In this document: positions 12,101 through 24,100 of the stretch, in pieces
Layout: each line of letters starts with the position of its first letter
How positions within the stretch are numbered: the stretch's first letter is position 1
From: Mytilisepta virgata
Taxonomy: Eukaryota; Mollusca; Bivalvia; Mytilida; Mytilidae
Direction: 5' to 3'
NCBI GenBank assembly: GCA_028015205.1
Contig: CM051512.1
Location: forward strand, 22,351,139-22,415,138
DNA length: 64,000 nt
Made by a program: the position numbers and the translations under genes
Notes under the pieces: generated by a model
Seen by the model: the letters and a program-made list of their open reading frames with translations, nothing else
Told to the model about the DNA's origin: nothing
The model's database searches: none

Positions 12101-15100
12101 CAATTTTTACAAAAAAAAAATTGGAATTTTCTAAAAATGAAATATATATGCACACCTGTGCATTAAGGTTAATGCACAGAGAAAGTTTCATCAAATTCCT
12201 TTGAGCGGTTATGGAGTAGTTGAGGATAGAAGTTTTGACCCCCCCCCCCCTTTTTTTTCAAAAATGTCAATTTTTAGAGAAAAAAAATTAAAATTGTCTA
12301 AAAATAAAATATATATGCACATCTGTGCATTAAGGTTAATGCACAGAGAAAGTTTCATCAAATTCCTTTGAGTGGTTATGGAGTAGTTGAGGATAGAAGT
12401 TTTGCCCCCCCCCCTTTTTTTGCAAAAATGTCAATTTTTACAAAAAGAAATTGAAATTTTCTAAAAATGAAATATATATGCACACCTTTGCATTAAGGTT
12501 AATGCACAGAGAAAGTGTCATCAAATTCCTTTGAGCGGTTTATGAGGAGTTGAGGATAGAAGAAAAGTGTGACGACGCAAGACGACGCAAGACGCAAGAC
12601 GACGCAAGACGCAATACGACGCAAGACGCAAGACGACAGATAGTGATCCCTATGTGTCGACCATGCGTTCCGCAGGCGACACAAAAAATAGGGTCGGTCA
12701 ATCAGGAAAAAAAAGAGGGACAATCATGTACAATGAAGACTGATTTTGAACAATCTTGGTTATATTGCCAAATATACAAAGGTTGCAAATGATCAGTTTA
12801 AGACTTTGGCTGTCTTTATCTTAATCATCTGCCGTTCCCTTTTTAAGGGATCCGACTCGTCAACTACGACAACATACATTTTCATTTAAAAAATGAGTGG
12901 ATTCAATATCTTATGGAATCAAGATATTCATACAAAATGAACGTAAAAGCCACATGGATTCTATTAGGAAATTCATTTCATAAAACTTGTTTCTGAAATT
13001 GACATCAATAGATTTTATTTTTGGATCATGTTTACAAGTATTTTATTGATGGATAATCTATTTTTTTGATGAACTGGATTATAATCTTTTATGAAATTTT
13101 GATGCAAAAAGGATTTTAATTAATTTTTTTTGGGGGATGGCTGATTTCAGACGATTGACTGTAATAAAAAACCAAACTTTTCAATTTTATTTTTGTTCTT
13201 CAAATCGGCAAAATCAGGTTGGCAGATCCGTAAACCAACTAATTAAAAACAAATGGCCTCCTTGACAAAATACATCCTTGACAAAAAACATACTTGGCAA
13301 AATACATCCTTGACAAAATACATCCTTGACAAAAAACATACTTGACAAAATACATCCTTGACAAAAAACATACTTGACAAAACACATCCTCGATAAAATA
13401 CATCCTTGATAAAATACATCCTTGACAAAATACTGCTAAAAATTACAAAACGAAAGTTAAAAATAAATGCATTTAACTCCTTGATTATGTTAGCAATGTA
13501 TTTTCTTCATTTATATTTTTTTTATTTGGGACATTTTTTAGGGGGGGGGTGTTGTCGAGGGATATCCTTGATCTTGATGTATTAATTTTTTGGTGGGGGA
13601 AGGAGATTTTTGGACATTTATTACATTTTTTGTGTATAATTTCTCTACAACAAAAATCATGTGATTCAAACTAACATATAAGTTAATGTAAATACAGATG
13701 GATGGATGCCCATGGTCAAATCTAGAGAGAGAAATGGGCCAAACCAACTGCCTGTTGAGCTCTAGTTTTCCCATTTATGTCCCAGAGGAAGTTTTCATAA
13801 CTGGCATAACAGAGAAAAAACATTAAAAAAAAAATTCCATTTTGGCTCAAAATGTCTCCCTTATGGAATATTTTATTTCAGGGATTTAGATGATAATAAA
13901 AAATGTTCCACTTTAGAAAAAGCTATAAAGTTATCAGATTTTTCAACACACATTAGGACTGTGACCAAACAAAGAAAATGGTATATTGACCTTGATCTCG
14001 GCTAATGGATTATCTTGTCCTAATACAAATAAATAAGTGTATATTTACCTTCATTCCAGCTAATGGATTATCTTGTTCTTATACATATAAATAAATAAGT
14101 GTATATTTACCTCCATCTCAGCAAATGGATTATCTTGTCTTAATACAAACACATAAGTGTATATTTACCTTCATCTCAGCTGAGAGATTATCTTGTCTTA
14201 ATACAAATAAACATACCATATATTTACCTTCATCTCAGCTAATGGATTATCTTGTCCTAATACAAATAAATAAGTGTATCTTTACCTTCATTCCAGCTAA
14301 CGGATTATCTTGTCCTAATACAAATAAGTGTATATTTACCTCCATCTCATCAAATGGAGTATCTTGTCCCAATACAAATAAGTGTATACATGTATTTACC
14401 TCCATCTCAGCAAATAGATTATCTTGTTTTAATACAAATAAGTGTATGTTTACCTTCATTTCAGCTGATGGATTATCTTGTCCCAATACAAATAAGTGTA
14501 TATTTACCTTCATCTCAGCTAATGGATTATCTTGTCCCAATACAAATAAATAAGCTTTTGTCTGTGGTAACATGCTGCAAAAAATTACACAAAATTTACA
14601 TGTCATTTAATAAAAAAAAAATATGAAATTAACTTAAAATTTACTTTTCCATTTTCATTTTCTTTTCAGTATGAGACCATTCGGTTACAAAATTCCCATC
14701 AAGATATATATCCTATAAAATATAAAAAGCAACTTTCTTCAAGTCAAATTCCCAATAGCTAAAATTCTGTTCAACTGAGATCAAATATATTAATAAACCT
14801 TATTTTTCATAGAAAGATTTTTTAATTCTGGTAGTAATTATATCCATGAGGTGGTCTCATGTTCCTCTAGATTTTCTTATGGCTTCCAATCCAAGGGAAA
14901 TAACCAAACTTTGTACATATTATTTATATTCCTTCAATGATGTCCTGTTGAAATAAACACTACTAAATTTTTTAATTACAAAAACATTATTCATTAAGCA
15001 AACATGGACACAAGTTTCTGTCCTTGCACTGCATATACCATTAATTACATATTAAAGAAAGTTATGGTGGATAATTATTGACACAAAATGCCCAAGTGAA

Positions 15101-18100
15101 CCTGATAAAAATTTAAACTAAAGAACAACACATTTACTTCTGTTCTTCATAGCGAGGCCTTCAACACAGAGAAAAAAATTTTTTTTTTTCATCAATAGAT
15201 ATTTCTTTTGCTTTCGTGTTTTAATAAAAAAAATAACCGAGTGACATTTACTAACTTGTCTATTGGTATTTATTATAAGCTTACCCAGGTTTATTTTCCT
15301 TTGCTATCTTCAGCCTGAAATCTATCGAGTTTTGATCGGGAGGTTTCCATTTAAGGACTTCATGACACCTACCAGCACAGTAAGGCTATAATTACAAAAA
15401 ACCAAGAAGTTAATCCTAAAATTGTTCTCTAGATATTCATATACATAATTTTATTTTATTGCCATGGGACAAAGTTTGTTACCCATGGTAAAATACCCAA
15501 CAAACCAATACATGTAATACTGATAATTTGATTAAACTAAATAGCAACTTTGTAATCATATATAGAGGTTTCCCTAATACTTTTTGGCGATGCGCGGCGC
15601 CATGCCGTGCCCTCATTAGCGCCATGCTGCCCTCAATCGGTGCCATGCTGGTCCTGCCTTCATAAATTATGAATTTAAGAGGTAATAAAAACATGATAAT
15701 TTCTGTGATCGAAAGTTGAAAGAGACCGACAAAGAACGGTCTGTCGCTAATTAATGATGGAGGAGAATCATCATTTTCTTGTTGGAAAACAAATAGCAGT
15801 GGCCATTCAGTTTAACTGTTATGTTTTATTGCATCTTATTCCTCCCATCTTTTACTATTTTCGATAAGAACGACATTCTTGCAAAAAATTAACAATGCCG
15901 AAACGTGAACGATCGAAGTTCTGCAGAATATTCTGGATCCGGTGACTCTAAACAAAACCTTATGGGTTAGGGTTAGGGTTAGAGTAGATATAATAGTCTT
16001 TATTTCTTGTATTTCATGTCCTATTTATTCGAATTTCACATCATCAGTAAATGTAGTTGAAGCGTGACGATTTGTAGGTAAGGCGATTCCATTATTACAT
16101 TTTGAGGGTTGTCAACTTAATTATGCGCACAATGTCCTTCGATCATAAAGTCTGCTGATTTTGAATACCGTTTAATTTTATTGTGACCATTTTAATAGTC
16201 GACAGGTCTAAATATTATATCAACGAAAGAAATTGTAAACGGGGGATACACATTTGATTATTGATACTCGTTTTGCGAACGGAATGGTTTAGTTTGAATT
16301 TTGCGAAATGTAACACGTGCTGGAGAAAACAACAACAGCAAGTTGTATAGTTTGTGAAATAAAGATCGTAAATAACTACAATTGCACACATTCAAAGAAT
16401 AAACTTAATGGATAGTAATATTTTTGAGACCTGCATACAATACTTGAGAAAGCAGCCGGGGAAAAACCGCTGGTTATTCCAGTGACTTTAATAAGAACAA
16501 AATTCACTAACAATTTTAACTTTTACTGGATTTTTTTAAGATTGTCACGTAGTCCCAGTTATTGCTGCCGTATTATATAGATATACAATCATGCAATTTA
16601 TAAATTTTCATCCTTGTTTATCCATCAATTATCATGCTGCTCAATTTTTTCACATTTCCCATAAAGATGTTACACACTATTTTTCCTGACAAAGATGAAT
16701 GAAAATGGTATAAACTGTCCTATGTTTATCCAAGTTGGAAATAAAAAACAAAGCTAAAAATGTAAAATATTTTATTTGTCAATATGCAGGGAATATTTTT
16801 AAGATTAGATTTAACTTTTCTAATATTTTTACAGAACATTGTCCTATAAATTAATTCTAATAATTGGGAATTGCAAATTAATGCTTCCAAGAACTAATTA
16901 GAAATATATTGGAAACAATTAATACAATTAGTCATGCATGCATTGGGATTGACTAAACCCCCTTCTTTTATACAGGACTATATATTCTTAAAAAAATCCA
17001 GGAAGGGAAATTGATCTTGTTGCAAGTATAATACAGAGTATCTGTTTTATATTGAAAACAAACTTAATTCATTGGACACATATACAAACATGTATAAAAA
17101 TGACAGATAACATGCAATATGGATGCCAATATAGATGACTAAGTTAACTATGAAGTGCCCCCGAAACAAAAGTTTCCGCATAAAAGTGCCCCCAGACTGA
17201 CATTTTACCATGCCTTACCTAATTCCTGGGGAAAACACTAATATATTCATATAATATATGTTATCTTGTGGGCTTTTAAAAATGCGGTCCTTTCTGAATC
17301 ATGTTATATCACTGAATCTTGACCTTGAATAAGATAATGTAAGTCAGATTCATGCAATGTTTTTCCTACTGCCCAAAATGGAATAGGATAAAGAAATCTC
17401 ACGCTTTGATTTGCTAGCTTAATTTTTCTATTAAAGAAATCTTATCAACCACATAAAGGTATGGGTGATATAACGGACCAAGTGATTATTCTGAATGTTT
17501 AGGAAGTTCCATGTGACGTAATAGCAATGACCTAGGTAACTATCGGCAAACTTCAGAAACTATGTATAACCTATTATCATAGATGCCACATGCAAACTAC
17601 GACATGGTTCATACAGACTCTTAAACTTCAAATTACATGACTTTTCCATCATATTTCAATACCTGTTCATTGCTTTTCCATTACTCATACTCATTGAATG
17701 ATCGTTTTAATGATTATCTTTAACACAGTGTAAAGTGCACTGATGAGTAATTTCAAAGACTTTCCATGACCTGTGTGAACCATGTACAAAGTGTGTTTCA
17801 ACTTGGAAAAGATGTTTCCATGGAATTCATGCATTTTGTATTTTGCCGTGTTTTGTTTTCCAATGAAAAGAAATATAATTTACCGTCACCATCAATTGTG
17901 GTTTGGAAACATTAATAAATGTCATAATTAATTCACTACCTAATAATGAAGATTTGTCATAATAAATTAAATTAAGTTAAAAATTTCTGAATTAACAGGA
18001 AGCAAAGCTCTTGAAATCTATATACTTACATCTGGAACAGGTTGGAATACAAGACCGTCAACTTCATGGCTTACTTGACTAGCAAAACTTCCATCTAATA

Positions 18101-21100
18101 CCTATAAAAATATCTTGTCATCAAATTATTACGTTAATATAAATTGAAAAACTTCAATCAATGGACCTATACACTACTATGAAGATTATACAACAAATGA
18201 TTATTATCCTTTTTAGTTTTTACGTCAAGGTTATTATTGAAATAACAATTATCATATATTTTCCATTTCTCAATAATTTAATATTGGATGTAACGTGTCA
18301 TTTGATTGGTCAATTTTTTTCGTCTATCATATCATAGACTAAATTTTCTTTTGTACTATGACATCATTAAATGGAATCTCGGCATTTTAAACATGAAAAC
18401 AACCGTTGGAATTAAATTATAAGGACTGACAGTAATTTTGTTTTCATTCTATTCGAAATAACCTCAATGCACATTGTGCACACTTTTATTTAGTGTGCAC
18501 CACGTGATTGAGGTTATTTCTTCATAGACTGAAAAAAAAGTTACAGTCAATCCTTCACTACTATATCTTGACTATTTATATTTAGAATAGAAAATTGCAA
18601 TTTGTCTGTTTCGTTTTTATCACCACTTTCACAATATATCGATGATTTCACAGAATTTTTATTCTTTTCCATGGAAGATGCCTTAAATGTAGAAGAAACT
18701 GAAAATCCTGTTCTGTTATGCTAAGGTTAAAATTACTTTGCCGCAAGCAAACCTCCCTAACGTCAGTTAGAAAGAATAAATCCACTTGCTAAAAAGTTTC
18801 TGACCAGCACAAAAAAAGATAAGAAGCCAGTGAATGATATTTTGCTTCATTCTTACCTTCCTACAAACAGACACATCCCAGAATGGTTTCAGTCGAACAC
18901 TAAACGGCTCCTTAGTTTTATCGATTTCTCCTTTGGTTATTTTAGCATGTCTAGTACCAATTATTTCCTTTTCAATACAAACAAGACGTGTTCGGAAATC
19001 AGTCTTTCCAACTTCCTGTCCCTGAAATGTATATAAAATATACATTATGGTCAATAAGCAGAAATTTTGTGATCTGAACATTCAAAGGACAGAAAAGAAA
19101 TCTGTTCAGGTAATTGGACTTTTAAGGAAAAGAGACTTACAAAGTAGTTCAAGTTACCCATAGTATTAGGAGTTTTGCAAATCCAGGTTCTATTGCACAT
19201 TGAATTAAACAGAGCTTCATAAACCTTTATTTCAAGGGTTTCATAACGTTATTTCCGGACTATAGATCAATGTAGTGTATAAGTTGATTGACTATTTTTT
19301 ACCGTATTTTGGGGAACATTGTTAGATAGGTCAATGCGTTGTATACAATGTAGGTCAGAGCATAATTCTTAAATTGTTTCATTAATAGTAACATATGTAG
19401 TCCATCGGTATAAGTGAATAACAAACCATAAATAGGTCGATGCAGTGTATAGTCAAGCCAAACGTTTCAAAGGAAAAAAATATTGACCTATACACAGAAA
19501 ATTACGGTATTTTTCAGAACAAGATTTTCTCATCTCAATTTATGAATGAAATGTTCTGTATAATTTATGATCAATCAAAACAAATTATATGTGTAATCAT
19601 CATGGTATTAAAACATCAATTTTGTAATGTTTTTGTAAGATAAACATTTAAGGGCTGTTCCAGCAAAACATACATAAGACGGGGGGAAGGCACTTGAAAA
19701 TTGGAGTAATCATCCGTAGGAGTGATTCTATTTCACTTATACCCATCCATAGAAGCAAAAGCAGAAGCATTATAGGCACCAACAGAATCAATTTAAATAG
19801 TTAAAAAGCATGATTTTGAAAATTCTGCAAATCTGGATTATTTATTATGCTGATTTTTAAAAATATACAGCAAAAGAATGCTTTTTAAAATCATGTTAAT
19901 ATCAACTTAATTTTCATTTAAGCAAAATAGTCATGTAACTTTGTGTTTATATATTCACTTTCTTCATATTCCATGTTGCACATAATTTCTGAACGGGCAA
20001 AAAACTGGTATAGTAAAATTTACAATAACCAAATCCGAACTTAATCTATATATAATGATAAAAAGCATTGTGTATAAGTTTTATATGATCATGATCAATA
20101 AGCTAAGGCAAACTAAAAGGTAAAAACGTTTAAAAAACTTTCATTTTTCATATAAGCACCCACAGAAGCATAATCTGAGGTCCAGCAATGGACCACAGAT
20201 GAACTTTCCACTCACTAACAACCAAGTAGATAATTTTTATATTTTGCCTTCCCCCCATCCCTTGTATGTTTTGCTAGAACAGCCCTTAATTGGAAACCTG
20301 TCTATCAACATCAATATTGTACTTTGTATACACCATAAGTACACAGCACCTGTATATATGTTTATCAATTATCAAGTCCTTGTTAAAACAAATAGGAGAG
20401 TTTATGCAGAACTGCTATTCTTGATTAACATACCATAAAGGTAATTATATCATATATCAAATATCTTGGCACAGTTGTTTCGTCTACTTTGTCTAATATC
20501 ATCTCCTGAAAAATATAAGTAACATATGCCTTTAAATAATAGATTTTATTGTCCAATGGTAGTTAAAAAAATTAAAGTTAGGTTTTTTTTCGTTAAATTT
20601 TTTTTTCAACCAAAATCAATAATTACAAAACTGTCAGCACACTCACTAAGTTATACTCCCCGCCCCAAAAATCGAGGAATTGTGATAACAAAACGCATGG
20701 TGCATATTGAATTGTCTCAAAATCTCTGAGGTTTAACTGGGTATAACTCGAGGAAAAATTAATGGATTAAGGCATTCTCAGCATGCACACATCTACATAT
20801 ATGGGTGCATATCTACATTTGTACATATATGGATCTGGCAGTAACAAAATGCATGATGAATTGTCTCACAATTTCTAAGTCCAACTGGGTATAACTCAGG
20901 GAAAAGTAAATGGACCAGAACATCCTTCGCACACACACATATACATTTTAGGATCTTGCAGTATACAAAGTTTCATGAGTTTCTTATGAAGCATGTTGGA
21001 GAAGTCGCGATGACAAAATGCATGGTGAATTATCTCACAATTTCTAAGTTCAACTGGGTAGAATTCCATGGAAAATTGATGGACAACAAAATCCTTTATA

Positions 21101-24100
21101 CAGCAGAGTTTACTTTTTATCTTAAGTTATACCAAGCTTAGCTGAAATATGACAAAAGATGAGGAAGTTTGTTCGGACAGACAGACAGGCAGGCTGATTC
21201 CTATATACCCCGCCAAAATTTGTTTGCTGGGGGTATAAATATACATATTGATTTTTTTTTTAATAATGTATTAAATTAATGGTACATATACATTAAAGGG
21301 AAGGACAAATTCGGCTCCAGAATTAACATACATGTACCTATTGCAAATATATTAAAATATGTTTGTACAAAACCCCATTCCGATATCTACAGTAATAAAT
21401 GTGTATTTTAACAAATTATTTTATGAAATGAAGCATTCGATAGTCTGCCATCGTGCCGACAAAAATGTAGGTGGTGACGTTACGATCTATAAAATCTATC
21501 TTAAAATTGATGAACAATGCGAACTTAATGAGCGTCAATTAACCGAAGAATCAAGTAAGGGGGTAGGCCTGGGTTAGGCCAAGATTTTCCACTCGTTTAA
21601 TTTTTTTCATATTTTTGTCATGCATTATATATGTCTCAATACATCACCTGAGAAAATGAAATACAACCACAGGTTTCCTTCACAGGGTTCATTGAAAATT
21701 GGCATTTAAGGGGTACCCTTCATTCCAGAAGATGACACAAGTTATTAATGAATATAAAAAATAGTTATAATTGTTGAACTGAAGAAGATGGATATAGTCT
21801 TAATCAAAAATGAAATATGATGGTAAAATTCATTCTTTATATGCAAATTCAGTGGTAAAAAGTACCGGACATATTAGGAATTTTGTTCATTTTCAGTTGC
21901 CTCACTAAATATTAAAACACTGCTGTTTAATTCTTACAAAAAACTGTTACAACAAATATCATATATGTGTGTGTTATATCACAAAAAATTATGAAATTGT
22001 AACCGCATTTTCACAAAATACTCGATCAATTTTGCTATAAAGACATTGAAAAAGAAATAAATATTTTCCCTTAAAACTATTTGAAGCTGCATTATCATTC
22101 ATTATATGCAGTTTATACATGTACATGCTATACAACAGATCATGGTTACTAGTATATGATTTAAGGCAGAAAATATCTGTGTGTCTCACATACTTCAGCA
22201 AATGAATTCAACATGAAATACTCCGCCAGACCTGACAATTATTCTGTACTTTTAAAATAACAATTTGGTATGTCTTAATGGTCAACATGGATCATACTTT
22301 TGGAGACATAACATATTCTGCAAAGTCAAATTTGTCTGTTGTGAAGTCATATATGATGGAAAAATAATTGAAATGCACAGGAAAATTGGAAAATCAGCTG
22401 TCGTTAAATATCTGGGACATTTCAACAACAGAAAAGGTTAATTCGTTACGACTATTGCAAATAAAAGATAGTGTAATACAATTTACTTTCATTTTAAAGA
22501 AACTTTTGAGATATTCCCAAAAAACATCTTGCAGTTTGAAAAAGACATACAAAATCCCTACGGATTCGAGTGCCGTCTGTCATTATAGAATCCAATGTAA
22601 ACAATCTGTGTAATCAAGATGCTTGAAATGAAGCTTCTCTTACAAATTCATCAACGATTATAAAGTGAATAGGAGTTATCTCCCTTACCCCAGGCCTACC
22701 CCCTTAATATGCAGACAAAATTTCATAATTGGACTGGGTATGACCAATGTCAATATGAGTGTATTTCGGAACTCTCTTGATTTATCCTATCCCTCTATGA
22801 AAACATTGTAGATTTGTTAATTAATAAAGGTATCATTGCCTATTGTTTTTCATAGTGGTATAGTTATAGGTCCGAGGTAAGCCATATTGGCCTTCGGCTT
22901 CGCCTCATGCCAATATGGCCTTCCTCGGACCTATAACTATGCCAATATGAAAAACATTAGGTAATAATACTATAATATAAAACATGACAGCAAACCAGTT
23001 TTTCCTTTATTATTGTTTGGAGCTGAGAGCTCGCCCACTGTACATTGGCAAAAATTCAACCCAATTCCTCCATTGGAAAATATGGTTAATAAAATAATTA
23101 ACTTAGAAAAAATTTGAATGAAAAGAAAACTATTAAAGAAATTAGTCTATATGATTACTTACCCCATCTACTAACGTATCTTTAAGTGTCCTGTTCATAT
23201 CTTTACGATAAGGGAAGTGTAGATTAGGGACGTGGAACACTGCATTATCTCTGTCTATCATATAAACTTCATTAGCACCATCTATTAACATCATATATCT
23301 GTAAATAGATTAAAAAGATTTCTTATCAAGGGAAATAACTCTATCATAACAAAGTTGTATTGTATTGGGGAGAATTTACATAAAATTTGAAAACTGTTTG
23401 TTCAAGCAATCAGATAATTAGGTGTTTATATGGTAGTAAACAGATTTGGCAGTAACTGCTAGTAGTCCTTTGTTAATATATATTGATCATTGTCATATTG
23501 CTTAGTTTCTTCCGTTACCTTTTTTAACATCAGACTCTGACATCTTTTGAACTGAATTTTACTGTCTGTTTATTCCACATTGGCTAGAGGTATAGGGGGA
23601 GGGTTGAGATCACACAATATATGTTTAACACTGCCGCATTTTTGCACCTGTCCCAAGTCAGGAACCTCTAGCCTTTGTTAGTCTTGTGTGTTTTTTTTAT
23701 TTTTGGGTAATTTTTATGTTTCGGAGTTTAGTGTGCCGTCCATTTTTATGTTTCGGAGTTTAGTGTGCCGTCCATTTTGCTGAACTGGTATACATTATTG
23801 TTTAGGAGCCAGCTAAAGCCCACCTCCGGGTGTGGGATTTTCTCGCTGCATTGAAGACCCATTTGTAACCTTGAGCTGTTTTCTGCTCTTTGGTCGGGTT
23901 GTCTGTTTTACACATTCCCCGTTTCGATTCTATTACTGTTATACTTTAAACACATCTGTTAACATTTTTATCGATTTTGACCAAAAAAAATAAAGTCCTT
24001 TTTGCTCTGTTCACAACCTTAAAAAAACCAGACATGTCTGGCAATTATGACAAATTTGGTACCCCTGATTTTAACTTTACGAATTACGAATATTCCAGAT

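Larger units (their letters stand above)
11514..13258. mobile_element. 1745-bp non-autonomous TIR transposon
   Basis: Terminal inverted repeats of 33 bp: 11514-11546 (begins GGCCATTTATTTTTAATTAG) and 13226-13258 (inverse begins GGCCATTTGTTTTTAATTAG), with two mismatches. A 3-bp TCC duplication flanks it. There is no transposase ORF. The interior carries a second, internal inverted pair (GTGTCGCCTGCGGA) around a C-run tandem array. The 3-bp target suggests a PIF/Harbinger-like or other 3-bp-TSD superfamily, but the target is not TWA, so I leave it unclassified. Confidence 0.75.
11461..14507. other. RNGTT intron 15: transposon, minisatellites, exon-derived array
   Basis: From the exon 16 acceptor outward it contains: one 16-bp minisatellite unit (11495-11510), a 1745-bp TIR transposon (11514-13258), eleven more 16-bp units (13259-13434), 550 bp of AT-rich DNA (13435-13985; C/G run near 13540) with nothing recognised, and the exon 15-derived array (13990-14507). 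Confidence 0.8.
20506..23162. other. RNGTT intron 10
   Basis: Contains the hairpin-tailed repeat (20640-21245), possible TIR ends at 21557/22705, and a 141-bp foldback (22830-22970). ORFs here have no recognisable product. Confidence 0.6.

Noticed and set aside
11880..12194. 104-residue minus ORF and neighbours
   Set aside because: Repetitive translation of the poly-C tandem array inside a transposon.
13259..13434. CRISPR-like array
   Set aside because: The repeats are contiguous 16-bp units without spacers, in an animal intron; this is a minisatellite.
14125..14606. Protein-coding ORFs on both strands (142, 119 and 90 residues)
   Set aside because: They are translations of the exon 15-derived tandem repeat. 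Only the part in exon 15 itself, 14508-14574, is supported as coding.
15965..15984. Telomere or chromosome end
   Set aside because: Only three TTAGGG units, inside an intron.
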